Origin: Letharia columbiana
Lineage: Eukaryota > Ascomycota > Lecanoromycetes > Lecanorales > Parmeliaceae
Assembly: GCF_014066305.1 (NCBI RefSeq)
Contig: NW_023501036.1
Location: forward strand, 1-64,000
Direction of reading: 5' to 3'
DNA: 64,000 nucleotides
In this document: positions 23,901 through 35,459 of the stretch, piece after piece
Numbering within the stretch: position 1 is the first letter of the stretch
How the letters are laid out: each line of letters opens with the position of its first letter
Made by a program: the position numbers and the translations under genes
The notes under the pieces: generated by a model
What the model saw: the letters and a program-made list of their open reading frames with translations, nothing else
The model's database searches: none
Told to the model about the DNA's origin: nothing

Positions 23901-24273
23901 CGAAAACGGAACCAAAGTCCATCATTCTCTGATACATAATGATAACAGATCGCAGAACCCATGCACATCAGTATGCATGATGACGCCAAGCGGTTCAATC
24001 TAGAGGCCCACACAGGGATACTGATAAGAAACCCCCTTAATCAGCCATTGATTGGGATTGTAGGAATCACAAGTCTGTGCTGTTCATGAAGTGAGTAACG
24101 GAACAACCAATGCAACCAGCCAGTATTATCAGACGCTGGACGCGTCGTTTTTTAGAGGAATCTACAGCCGTTGAGCTTAGTCTGATGTAGTTAGTCACCA
24201 AGTGGACATATTCGCCCCCAAGCTGCCGAACCTTTCTTTCTTCTTACTTTCGAGATCCATCCATTTTTCAGCC
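20953..24273. other. intergenic between hydantoinase and cysteine hydrolase
   Basis: About 3.3 kb holds the divergent upstream regions of the two enzyme genes. Short frames at 21071-21421 (-), 21703-21933 (+) and 22815-23269 (+) have no recognisable domain or splice pattern. The piece at 22960-23050 (+) encodes a short Gly/Ser/Arg-rich stretch only. It is probably decayed sequence. I see no promoter element that I could name with confidence. Confidence 0.4.
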
Positions 24274-24945
24274 ATGTCTTCAGAGGCTGGATCCTATCCT
24301 ACCGATCTTTTGAGCAGCTACTCAGCCTCGGGCTTCGCATCCTCGGCCCGCAGTCTCCCCTTCGGCCAGAAGCCAGCCCTCCTAGTCATCGATGTCTGCA
24401 ACGCCTACCTTACACCCGGAAGCCCACTGTATGCCCCCGAGCGATTCCACAACGCTCTGGCATCCACAAATGACCTCATATCCCGCTGCCGCCAGCACAA
24501 GATTCCCGTCGTTTTCACGCGCGTCGTGTATCCGAGCCCAGAGTCCGGCGGCAATTGGTACAAACACAAGCTCCCCGGCGCGCTACCCTGTTTCGACGTT
24601 GGCAACGAGCTCGGGGATTATCCGACGGGGAACTCGATTTGCAGACCGCAAAAGGGCGAGATGGTCATCGAGAAGCAGTTCAGCAGCGCCTTCTTTGGGA
24701 CGTCTTTGGCCAGTCAGCTTGTTGCGATGAAGACAGACACACTCATCATCTGTGGGTATTCCACGAGCGGGTGCGTTCGCGCCACCACCACCGACGCGAT
24801 GCAGTACGGCTTCAACCCGTACGTGGTGAAGGAGGCTTGTGGGGATAGACATGCTTACCCTCATGATGCGAATCTGTTTGACATCCAGGCCAAGTTTGGA
24901 GAGGTCGTCTCTATGGAGGAAATCAAGGAGCTTACGAGGCGATGA
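24274..24945 (+). CDS. isochorismatase-fold cysteine hydrolase, N-carbamoylsarcosine amidase-like
   Basis: A single-exon enzyme of 223 aa that probably hydrolyses a C-N bond in a small carbamoyl or amide compound in the cytosol. The family triad is visible: Asp40 in LVIDVCNAY, Lys134 in VIEKQFSSAF and Cys167 in STSGCVRAT, with a cis-peptide-type GYSTSGC loop. The SGCVRATTTDAM pattern is closest to N-carbamoylsarcosine amidases among isochorismatase-fold enzymes, but substrate cannot be read from sequence. The reading frame is open upstream to 24202, but the first ATG is 24274, in a good context (CAGCCATGT). Its partner in the neighbourhood is the divergent hydantoinase gene; ring opening followed by decarbamoylation is a known two-step route in bacteria. 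Confidence 0.88.
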   Translation: MSSEAGSYPTDLLSSYSASGFASSARSLPFGQKPALLVIDVCNAYLTPGSPLYAPERFHNALASTNDLISRCRQHKIPVVFTRVVYPSPESGGNWYKHKLPGALPCFDVGNELGDYPTGNSICRPQKGEMVIEKQFSSAFFGTSLASQLVAMKTDTLIICGYSTSGCVRATTTDAMQYGFNPYVVKEACGDRHAYPHDANLFDIQAKFGEVVSMEEIKELTRR

Positions 24946-25896
24946 GTTGGGCCAAACGGTCACGAAGGTCCGGTTGAGGGGCTTGCTTTTTACGATACAG
25001 TTGCACAGGTCGTTCATTTCATGTTCATCGTATTCATCATCTCCGTTTGATGGTCTAAGGTGGGAGGGCTCTCCGATTCAGTCTAGGGTGCAAACGAATG
25101 AGGGCCCCTAGTAGATCGACTTTGCCGCGAAAAGACTACTGCATTTTCTTGTTGCCCGTATTTGTCTGGCGCATCTTCGTTTTGCGGTTGTCCCAAGCCC
25201 AGAGACTGTAGCAACGGCACATTGAACAGAATGTCCTCTGTAGCTTGTGTCCGAGGGAAAGCCACTGTCCTGCCCTCCTCCATCACCATTTAACGGGGAA
25301 TGGCAGCAAGATACTCATTGGCTTTGTGCTTGAGAAAGAGAATCAGGCCTTCGTGGTGCATGAGCGTCAAATATTTGTTTAAAAGCTAGAATAACCCTCG
25401 TGTCTTGCTTGCCCATGAGAGGCCGAGCAAAAGTATTCAAGTAATACATGATAGTCGCAATGTCGCTACAATTGACACTCTTGCTGGTTGTGTTGTCAGC
25501 AAAACTACGAACTATATCCCGCGTTTTATTGCCTCTCCGTTGCATCTGGGCTCGAGAAATCTTGTTCTCTGGCTTGTTGGAGCGGCCTCTCTGATTCCTC
25601 TGTTGACGGAGGCGTGCAAACTTTCATTGCACTGGGTGTGGACCTCATCTATGGGGCACTTGATTTTTGCCATATCGGGCACGCTCTCGCGGCAGTCTCA
25701 CTCAACAAAGTGTTGAAGCGAATGAAGTATATGAAGCTGGTCCATGATGCAATCACTGGAGTGATCCAGGGCTTTTTGCATATACCGCAACTTGTGTGAC
25801 TGTCGATTGCGGTGTATGGAGGCTGCATGAGTTCAAGGGCGAGGGTTCGAGGAGTAAAAAATCTGAGCAGATGGAGTTAATGTTTTCGTGGGTGTC
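24946..25896. other. intergenic, no supported gene
   Basis: Overlapping frames at 25315-25545 (-), 25405-25716 (+) and 25488-25799 (+) have hydrophobic patches but no recognisable family and no consistent exon set. The interval may contain a decayed gene. Confidence 0.35.
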
Positions 25897-26112
25897 GAGC
25901 CTCTATCCCTTTTCCTGGGTTCGGGGTGTATACGCTAGCAGGGGCCAGATGTAAGGATCTTGATTGGTCAACTCAGGTCTGCCGCGCCCAAGAGTAAGCA
26001 AAATCTTAAGCCGCAGTAAGTCGCAATGATTGGACAAATGATAATCCCTACAGCTGGCCCCTGCTAGCGTACCTGTATACACCCCGAGCACAGGGAAAGG
26101 GATAAAGGTCTC
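25897..26112. repeat. 216-bp MITE-like inverted repeat
   Basis: The left arm (from 25897, GAGCCTCTATCCC, then TTCGGGGTGTATACGCTAGC and AGGGGCCAG to about 25947) pairs with the right arm. The right arm runs CTGGCCCCTGCTAGCGTACC, then GTATACACCCCGAGCACAGG and GGATAAAGGTCTC, ending at 26112. The arms are about 50 bp with a few mismatches and one 4-base gap. The centre is unique and non-coding. I see no clear target duplication, so a MITE is the likely but unproven explanation. Confidence 0.6.
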
Positions 26113-27942
26113 AGTGCCTTACGATCTAACAGAAGGTTTTTCATGGGGGCCGCAATGTATGATAAGCTAGAGCTCCAGCGTCTCATCTATATTTATTAAT
26201 ATTGTTCTGTTTCCGACGTGATCGATAGTGACGACCAATACTTCAGCGCTAATGTGCGCTAGGTTCCGTCGAGAAGTCAAAAAAGCGAGGGAAACTGTGA
26301 GTACGATAACATAATCATGGTTCCACTCGTCGCTTTCGACCCTGCTTGCTTCCCTTTTTGAATCAACTGCTAGACTTCGTGACCCAAATACAGCTCCCAC
26401 GGCTGAATGCTCTCAATCATGTACACAGCGTTGCCTTTGCCACCTTTGCTGGGCCGGATGAGACTTGGCAGATGTCGGCTAATTTAGCACTTGAAGTCAA
26501 GCGGTCGATATTTGAAACACTGCTAGCAGGCGAGATTCCATCCACAAATCTCTTTTTATTACTCCAAGATTTCAATTATTCAGCGAGGAAGTATGAGAGG
26601 GTAGTAGGCAGCCTCGCGATATGCCTACCACTAATGAAGCATCAGGTCCGTTTCGTCTCGATAGCTTGCTTTTTGCCGTTGTTGTACAATTTAGGTAATA
26701 TACCTGATACCTATTGATACACGGTTCATATAGCACCGACATTGACCCGAGATTGCACCAAACCCCATACTCTATCGCTAGTCTCATCACCTCAGTAGAA
26801 CTCCAATCACAGCTCATACTCCATTCAGATACCGAGCTAGTAGCTACATATTCAATGTTATCGAGGCTCTTAACTGCTTACTATTGTGCCTCTACCCATC
26901 GTGCCCATACTGCTTGACTGCAATACCTAGGTCCAACAACCAGCACCGTCATTGCTCGGCTCGGGCCGTTGAAGGGTCCTTGCCAACTCATAGCAAGGTG
27001 AAAGCCTTGCCCAAGTAAAAAACGGTAACAATCCTTCCCCACCATCCACCCCGCATGCGCCGTCATCGAAATGTTATTATCATGTTGGCTCTTAGTCACA
27101 ACGGACAAAGGAATTCTCAGCTTCGGAAACCAGGGGCCGGAACGCTGGGAATACATGCGTCTTATCAAGGTACTGGCAAGTATCTGATGGCTATGTACAC
27201 TCGGCGCTGGTCTTGCCGAACGTCGTTCGTATTCAATAATCGCGCCGGATATGGAAGGGTCCTAAGAAGCTTAAACCCACCCGGACAAAGCTCACGCTTG
27301 TTTCAAGTCTATGTGCTGAGTTGGTAGCAACAGTGGCAACAGGACCGGGTTAGCTCATAATATGGTATGTCAAAAATGGATTGCGGAGTCAAATTACGGT
27401 AACACATCAATTTAGGAATTGGATGGTGCAATCGTCTCGCAACAGGAAATATTCACGATAGAGATCTACATGACGTGCTCCCATACCTTTTCTGGATGCT
27501 TACGCCGAATACTTCAATTACTGGAAAACAGATGTGTACTAGTACTCGTGCGCCCGAGCAATCGATACATCCTCTTGGTTGTCCGGCACGGATATACCAA
27601 CCAAATAATTTTAGACTGGAGGTATCATAACCGACATCGAACGTTGGATTTTCCGTGCCGAAGAAATAGATGTTTCGGCCCCACGGGCACTGTTGTATAA
27701 CTGCTGATCACCTTACACCTAGCATCTTCAATGCATCGTGCACGCGGATCCGGGGAATCTGCGCTAGAGCACTGTGTTCCTCTATAGCGGAAAGGCCCCA
27801 TTTCCCCACAAACTCTCAAGAACTACTTTAAAGCATCTTGGATACCCTTCGCAAATGACACTGTCACTCATTCTCTTCGGTTAATTTACTCACTCTCCTT
27901 CATTCGGGCGCTCAGTCGTCAATCACTGCGATCTTTGACAAG
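26113..27942. other. intergenic, possibly decayed genes
   Basis: Frames at 26346-26717 (+), 26881-27168 (-) and 27419-27700 (+) have coding-like composition in parts but no domain that I recognise and no matching frames beside them. The last 100 bp are the upstream region of the 852-aa gene. Confidence 0.35.
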
Positions 27943-30711
27943 ATGCGCCGCTACTTCCTTATAGATTCAAGCCTGTGCTTGCTCTCTACCTTGCTGATAG
28001 CATCCAAAGTCGCCGGCGATAATGGCCCGTTTTCGATCTCGGTAACATCTCCGGAAATCTGCACCGCGAGCGCTTTCACCTATTCGTCGCAGATGGCAAT
28101 GCCTACAGGGTCCTTTGATATCGATCCCGGTCCGTATGGTATGGGCCAACTAGGTCAGCAATGGAGCTTTACCGTCAGTCCGGGGATCGTTTTGGATGGT
28201 GATACTTGGGGTGACGATGGCCAGCACATTGGCAAATACATCGTACAGAATGCCGATGGCTCCTATACATTTACGGTTCCAAGTGACGGAAGCTGGCGTA
28301 CTTATCCAGAACCCAATTTCGTTGTGCTAGACTAATGCCGTAGTAGTTGGTGGAATGATAACGGGTGCGGCCAATGCGCCTGGCTGCGCTCCGGCAACTA
28401 ACCAAAGGGCCCAAACAGCATCTTCAACGAGTCTTGCAACTGGACTAGGTTCTATGCTCAGTCCCTCTGCTTCATTATCTGCTTCCGCAACCGGAAGCCC
28501 AGGGTGCCCAGGTACACCTCAATGTGTGCTAGTACCGAAGGGTTTTGATGATCAATGCCTCGATGCAGATTGGGCCTATTGCTACTGCAGTGGATCGCCA
28601 GCGCCACTTGTAACATCGTGGATGGGATCTTTGGTCATGCCCAATTGCGATTACTCAATTATTCCCTCAAGCCAATGTCCGGGAAGCCCTGTGATACCGT
28701 ACGTGCCTACCGAGAGTGCTGCCTCGATCGTTGAAGTGGATGGCCTGTTGGTGATACATTCCAAATTGAAAAGAGCCATCGCGGCAACGTCCTCGTCCAG
28801 CGCCTCTTGTGCCGTGAATTCAGGAGCTTCCGGTTCCTTTACACTTACCGTGTCTGCGACACTTACATGTACCGGACCTATAGTTACCCCCGTTCCGTGC
28901 ACAGCTAATTACATTCCTCCTCTTACACCTGAGCAATGGGAGGTGCAGAAGGTCGATGACTTTTTCGAGATGTACTTCGATAATACATCCCATTGGCAAG
29001 AATTGGGCCTAATGAGAACGTTCTTTCAGGATTTTGCTGGTGGGGAAGCCGGTGACGGCGACACATACGTTTGTACTGCAACTAATGAGGCAGATTGTGC
29101 AATGTTAGAAGGATGCTCACTTATCGCAACTGGTCCTGAAAACTGGCTCACTCCGTACAAGACTCAAGCATATTACATCTGGGCAGGAATGACGAATTTC
29201 AGCAAGCTGATGAACATGATGTGGCAAACACTGGAATGGGCAGAACAGGATATGGACTACTACGCCGGAGAAATAGGTTCAAAATTTGAGGTGCAACTCC
29301 CTGGTGCAAGCCTGTGGTCGAAAGTGTTTCCCATATTGAACACGATTTTAACTCTTCTGGCCATTGCTTTTATTATCGCGGACCCATTCGTGGATGCCGC
29401 TCTCTCTGTAAGCCTCCGCCGGTCCTATCGCAAAGTTGCAAAAAGGCTGAAAGTGCGTGTCTAGCCTGTTGTAGGGGTTTTAATCGGTCTTGCCGCCTCT
29501 TTCGGATTGGCTGCTGATGTTGACAGCTTCTTATCTTCCTCCGAGCAAGCGGAGGTAACGCTTCAGACGTAAGCTTTCTCATGATGTTTAAGACCTGACT
29601 GATGAATCTAGTATCTACACGGATCTCGGCTTTTCGCAAGGCTGGATAGAAACGCTTCAAGACAATGTCAACACAATGCACGATGCAATTTGGTACAATG
29701 GCACGTATGGCAGTGGCACGTCTAAGTCGACAAACGCGAAGCAGCTCATGACAGGCGGTGCCTATGTCACTTCGGCACAAGTCCTTGGAGCAGTGGATCT
29801 CAACAGCACTAACCATGACAACACCAACTCGGGCCCCACAAATGCACTCACAAACTGGTTCGAAAATTTGCTTGTTGCCAATCTCATCAACAATTGGTTC
29901 AGGTCGAACAATGCCTACATAGTCTACATACCCTACGGCCAGGTCTCAGGACTCAACAGCGATAATTCGATGGAAAGTTTCACGGAAGACGATTGCAACA
30001 GTCAATGGGTTGTGGGCAAGAACTGGTACTCGGGGGCCGACTGGAATAGCAGTGTTGTAGTCAACTGCGAAAGCGGCGGCATGGCTGTACTAACGAATGG
30101 CGGTAGCTCGATAGAACAGCCTTCTTTTTACGAAGTTGCAAACATGACCTACAATGGGTACACCTACAGCGCGCATGACATGATCACATCGTCTTTAAAC
30201 GGCTTCCTCCAATACGGGTTCAAGTGAGCAATACATTTCCTTCTGCGCCACCATACTCTTCGCTAACGTCTGACTTCTGCGTTCAAGCTACAACGCCACG
30301 GATTCCTTTGTCGCCAAACTCCTCGATCCCACCGCAGAGAACCTGAACAACATCGAACAATATCTCAACTTAGATCCTACGAGCCCGGGCATGTACAATC
30401 TACCCGTGTGTCGGCTTTACGACCTGGGCGCGGTGCCGAATAGCATTGCTGGTCCTTTCCCCAACGGTCAGTACCCGGGGTGGCCTTCGCAAACACAACC
30501 CTGTACTTGCATGTCGGACGATGCCAGTGTCACAATCAACGGGAATACGACGTATTTCCGGGACTTTGCCGGAGATCCTACCACGACTGAATTCAACAAA
30601 TTGATAAAGGAGGACTCGAACCTAGGTAGCACTTGTTACGTTACCGCAAAGAATACCATCGACTGCAACGAATTCCCAGAACTGTGTGATCCGGTAGGTC
30701 CTCCCTTCTGA
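27943..30711 (+). CDS. secreted or membrane 852-aa cysteine-rich protein, unknown family
   Basis: Five exons: 27943-28297, 28344-29407, 29465-29568, 29612-30223 and 30288-30711. They give 852 aa, with introns of 43-64 bp. An N-terminal signal peptide (about residues 1-25, hydrophobic SLCLLSTLLIA) is followed by an extracellular-looking domain. Then come a Ser/Thr/Ala-rich linker near 150-175 and a cysteine-rich part with many paired Cys (CPGTPQC, CYC, CDY). Two adjacent hydrophobic helices, about 448-466 and 474-492, are joined exactly across an intron. The C-terminal half has many N-glycosylation sequons and ends with a CxC-containing segment. The first intron has a NAGNAG acceptor (28343 or 28346), adding or dropping one residue. 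I cannot name the family; the layout suggests a cell-surface or secreted fungal protein. Confidence 0.75.
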
Positions 30712-30907
30712 TGGATCGAGGCAAAAGAGGTGGATACGAGTGAGGGCTGGAATGGCTCTCACTAAGATTTTACAAGTCTTTCTGCTCCACGTCCCGGGCG
30801 GGCGCTGGAAGAGCGAGCGAGCATATCTGGCATTTAGCGATTTGGTGGGATAAAAAGCGGTTTGGTTGACTGGTGATCTGATACTGGCATTTGATGGCGT
30901 GCCTACT

Positions 30908-32264
30908 TCAAATTCGAAGGTCTGTATCGTTACTGACGATTGAGGCGCTCCCTGGCTTTCCAGCCTTCGATTCGGCCAGCGAACTTTTAGGGCCTGTATT
31001 CTTGGGCGTTTCCTGCGGGAGCTTTTTCATCCACTCGCAGAACCCATCGAGTGGCACAGTCAAACCACAAACAGCCACCACCCCAAGGCATACAGCAAGG
31101 TAGACGATCTAAAACCCCAGCCAAATCAGTACGGAAGCATAAGTCCTGGTCTCATTTCCGAGCATTAGCTCATGAAAATACTTGATGACCCACGCTACCG
31201 TGATGATCGAGTCAAAGATGAGTGTATATACCGAGTCTTGTCAATAAAGTTGCGCCTTGACTTGCTCTTTGCCAACGCTGAAGCGACATCCGCCCTCAGC
31301 TCTGCGACGGTCTTAGTGTGGTCGAAAAAGATTGCTAGCCAGAGTGCGAAGCAGTACGATGAAGTAGTAGCAAGCCAAGTCAGGTGAGCGGAGAAAGGGA
31401 GGTGGCAGAGTGGCGGGTATTTCCTGTCGCACCTGAGAAGATGCACAGTAAGGGCGATGGTGGCGTAGAGGGTTTCCTCAAAGAAAGCGTCCAGTCGTTG
31501 ATCAGTCCGTGGATGTACCGATCTATTTTTTAGACTCCGTGGCCGGAATCCCTTCTCTTCAAGGGCGACTCAACTTGCGGAAGCCCCTGTGAAATAACCA
31601 TGACTGGGATCCACGTCAGTATCACTGGCGCCATGGCAAACAGAAACAGTACAGCCATGACAGCCATCCCTGCAGCCTACCACAGTTCCGAGTCCTCGCT
31701 TCCGGATCCCTAGACGGGCAAGTTGGGCCATACTTTCATGAAAATGACATGGAATTAAGTCTTTACGACGTGCACGGTAGAAGCCGAAGCAGAAACGCAG
31801 CCCACGATGTGAACCAGAACGGTGTCGGAACTTCTCTGGACCCACATGCGAGCACCTCCAGCTATAAGCGAGGCGGATCCGCGACGGGCCAAAAAGGTAG
31901 CTAGCCATAACACGAACGGAACCGAAAAATTTCCAGCAAGCCAACGAGGATTCAAGCGAAGGAGGATGAAGTCTTGTCCGAAGTCGATATCAAGCGGGAA
32001 CCAGCGTAGGCTGATGAGGAAGATTCGCATAAAGATGATGCAACCAATGACGATACTGGCACTGAAATGAACATTCTCTCGGATTGGTGATGCTCCATTC
32101 ACAATGTTGGCGCTTGGAAGAGACTGGCGGTCTCCGTTGGTAACTCCACGAAGCGGACACTTTTTCGATGCGTCCATGACATAGCTTGCGACTGGACAAG
32201 CCTGGCGATCAGATTTGGCTCGACACTGTCTTCGTTGTGCTGAGAAAGTATCTTGAGTTGCCAT
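30908..32264 (-). CDS. multi-pass membrane protein, exon structure partly unresolved
   Basis: Membrane protein of unknown function. The first exon (32264-31767) starts MATQDTFSAQRR and carries two or three hydrophobic helices (IVIGCIIFMRIFLISL; FSVPFVLWLATFL). It joins in phase across 31677-31766 to a helix read as MAVMAVLFLFAMAPVILTW (from 31676 down). Further coding pieces follow: 31195-31515 (TLYATIALTVHLLRC; TWLATTSSYCFALWLAIFF), 31115-31210 (TLIFDSIITVAWVIKYF) and a last exon 31108-30908 beginning IVYLAVCLGVVAVCGLTV. Two junctions, near 31520-31560 and near 31210-31250, I could not solve; they are introns with weak sites or frameshifts. At least six membrane segments are present. The gene converges on the 852-aa gene with 196 bp between the stops. 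Confidence 0.55.
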
Positions 32265-33259
32265 GGTAGGATGTAGCTTTGAAGATGTTTCACCGTGGCG
32301 ATACACAGAGGTTTGTGTGTTTCTTAAGCGTTAAAGGTTTCGAAATAATGTGACTTCGCACATCAGGTTTGACGATGGAGACTCGGATGTGAGAGGAAAA
32401 AAAATTCAAAAAATAATGCGATTTTGTACCTTCACATTTCATGTGATCCACGGTATTGGGTCAGAATATCTCTCAACTCAAGGAGGCCAAAGACAACGAT
32501 CCAATAGAAAGTTGCGTCAAGGCACAGCGAAGCTTGGACTCCGCCCATCGGTGAAAGGCCTCTGATTATCTCATGCCAAGTCAATGCACGAGGAGGATGA
32601 ATCTTGGCATACGCACCGAGTTCCACATGACTTTTACATCCAAAGCCTCTCGACTACATTGCTCAAAGGCCCGAGCTCCCCTCTTCCAACGACAGCATTG
32701 GAGTAGCGGCACTCCTGCAGACGGAGCCATGAAGATCGATTTGCAAAAGACGAGGCCCGCAAGACCGTTGCCGAACCTTTCGAGGATGACGGATTTGGGG
32801 ATTGTGCACGGGGATGCAGTGCATCTTGAGGTGGGGGGTGGAGATGACGATGGGCAGGATCTTGAGGTTCGGGGTAAAGACGATGATGAGTCGGGGCAGA
32901 AGAAGGACGTGGATACGGGTGATGAGAGTGAGAGGGAGGAAAGAGGAGGTACAGCTGGAAAAAATAGGTGGGTGACGAAGGGTTGCGATGAAGGAAAGCG
33001 GATCACCGAGCAGTCCGCCAAGATGTGTCTGACGGAGCTTCAACGAGGCGTACCACTTGAGGCCACCAGATTGATCCTCACCGTAGGTAACTTGTATATT
33101 GACAGCGTTTCTGAGATGTTTCCTTGAAGGAAGACTTGCGAAATAAGTTAGCGCCTGACTAATTCCATATCTTCACGTAGATACGTCTGGATATCATATC
33201 ATTACCCAGTCCACCCTTCCCCTCGTCATCTTTTGCTGCAGGCAGGGTAGGCAAACGTC
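32265..33259. other. intergenic with possible upstream exon on the minus strand
   Basis: A minus-strand frame at 32626-32432 contains a hydrophobic stretch (DATFYWIVVFGLLEL), and the frame 33021-32581 reads a Ser/Pro-rich stretch. They could be 5' exons of the membrane protein gene, but I found no in-phase splice chain to MATQDTFS. The opposite frame 32573-33127 (+) is Asp/Gly/Glu-rich and looks like a shadow. No gene is claimed. Confidence 0.3.
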
Positions 33260-34549
33260 TCATTCCGAAGGTATGATCTTCGCCACCCTCATCCTCTCAA
33301 ATGCTCTAGTGTACCCTTCAACAGTCTCCATCTTCTCCTGAAAGCCCACTGCCCGACAAGCACTCAAATCATACTGCCGATCGAACGTGATCGCACCCAT
33401 GATCGCCGACATGAAATCCCAACTCGTAGCTTCCAGCGCTCCCACTTTTAGCCCGTTCTCCTTGACCCACTTCCCCCATTGTCCCTTTCGGTCTTGCACC
33501 CACTCCGCCCCAGTCTTCTTTGAAGGATCCGGTCCAACGCCTTTCAGGCCAAACCAGTGGCAAATACTAGGCCAGACTTGTTCCCATGTCACAACTTCCC
33601 CGTCCGCGATGTTGAATGCCTTCCTCGAAACGGCCTCAGGATGAAGGGAGGCGTAGATGTGGAATTGCGCAAGTACGTCCTGCGATGTATCCGTATGCAG
33701 CGCCTTGAATGCCTTCTCGTCCCCTGGAAAGACCACCTCCGTTCCCGTCCCTTCAAGACTTCTGACCATAGCTAACCAAAGCCCAATCGCGTGCGCTAGG
33801 TTCATAGCATTGTTCTGCGGCACGAACCCGATAATAGCATCCGGTCTGATCTCACAGAATGTCCACTTCTTGTCCTCACTCAATTGCTTGATGGTATCAT
33901 ATTGAGCGTAGTAGAAGACATTGGAGGCCCACGGTTCAGGGATGCGGGGCGCAGACTCTTCCAGAGGGGGTTCGTACTTGATGCCCTTGTCCAAGAACTC
34001 TACACCGTATGCCTTTCCGCCGGTCTGGAGGGTCCAAAATACAAGGCTAGGGCATGTCTTTTCCACCGCTCGAAGGGCGTTGGAAAGGATGGCAACGTTG
34101 GCACGTTTGAGGGTTTGGTAGTCGCTGCCGTGGGCGGTGTACGCTGTTAAGCACTAGGTGTCAGCTCAATCCTGCCATCTGGAGAGCACGCTAGTGGGCT
34201 GGCTGACAAGTGAAGTACACATGGGTGACTTGATCGACGTCCTGAATCACTTTGAGTTTCTCGGCTACAGCATCCACGTCTTCCTCAAGGTCTATGCCAC
34301 TGTGTAGCTCCCATCTTTCATCTTCCGCGTTCAGCAGAGAGGCTTCCTTACTCAATGGTCGGTTCGTCAGACCGATGACCCGAGAGAAGGTGTTGGACGA
34401 ATCGGAGGAAGTATGGCCTAGGCACTGGCGCATGATCTACTCTCTGTTAGCAGCCCACACCCAATGCTGCGAGCGGCCACGATGCTGACAGCCCAGCCTG
34501 AGATCCCCGAGGCTCCGAACACCAAGGCTGTATATCCATTGTTTCCCAT
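33260..34549 (-). CDS. PRISE-family short-chain reductase (NAD-dependent epimerase-like)
   Basis: NAD(P)H-dependent reductase of the progesterone 5-beta-reductase/iridoid synthase-like (PRISE) group, common beside fungal metabolite genes; substrate unknown. Exons 34549-34490, 34436-34208 and 34143-33260 give 390 aa. Both introns (34437-34489 with branch GCTAAC; 34144-34207) use a GTCAGC donor. The first exon holds the Rossmann glycine motif GASGISGWA (12-20). SRVIGLTNRPLSK and THVYFT follow. LQTGGKAYG carries the family lysine (about Lys140), and FYYAQ the catalytic tyrosine (about Tyr175). The RPDAIIGFVP and FNIADGEVVTWEQVWP blocks are typical. The length matches full family members. No tailoring or backbone genes lie next to it, so a role in a metabolite cluster is not supported. 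Confidence 0.9.
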
Positions 34550-35459
34550 TGTTGGAAGGCTTATTTGCTGCAGGAGAACTGAAGAAGAGTGAGAGCCTCT
34601 CGAAGTGGCATTGGCATCCCAAGCAGGGATCTACAACATATGAAGCCTCGGAAATGACATCACAGCCCGGGGTTTCTCCGCAAGGGGGGTGCTCGGTTCT
34701 CTTCCGCTTTGCTCAAAATCATTCCTTCTACTCACAATATATTGCTAGCTATCTAGTAAGGTTAGCATATTTAGTTGTATGTACTAGTAAAGCAACAAAG
34801 CTGGGGAAGACACTATTTCCTGCATCAATGGTTTCAAATGGAAGGTTTTATAAGTTACTCTGAACATTAGCTCACACTTCTCAACGAACCAAAGATATGG
34901 GTCATCACATCCCAATAAGCCTCAGTTGACTCTTCAGTCGTTGAAGTTATTCTATCTTCTTCTCCACTACTGCTAACCATCCCCATCAGCTGAGTCCCCT
35001 AACTTGACGAAACCACCACCTACCGTAGATCACTCAAGGTTCTTTTCCCAAATCACATCTCGATCCTGATGCATCGTTGACCATAGCGTTGAGCACCCTC
35101 CATATTCCACGAACATCACCCTTTCCCTTTACCTCTCTCCGCCCAACTCCGAAAAGCTATCAAGGAAGAACCCAAAAGCCTCCCTAGATCGGAGTCTCCT
35201 TCCTTGGCCTCCTTGAAAGAACGAGCGCGATGCCATCCGGAAAGACTAGAGTCTCCGTGTCATTGGTCTGCCAGCAGTGTCCCACGCAAGTTCGAGCGAC
35301 CAGAAATACTGCCTGTCTCCGAACCGACCAAGCTGAAAGCCCACTACAGGCTCTTCCGAAAACTCATCGTGCACTCGCATCCATCCGATTTCAAACACGT
35401 CCTGAATCGCAAGCGCGCAACTGAGCCGATGTTCAAGAGATTCGAAGCCATCCACGCTC
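34550..35459. other. intergenic, no supported gene
   Basis: This holds the upstream region of the reductase gene and the 3' flank of the small secreted protein gene. The frame 35204-35581 (+) is Pro/Ser-rich where it overlaps the secreted protein gene antisense, and it has no domain. Nothing else is seen. Confidence 0.4.

Noticed and set aside
32573..33127. 184-codon Asp/Gly/Glu-rich frame on +
   Set aside because: Low-complexity composition only, with no recognisable domain; opposite frames are equally open.
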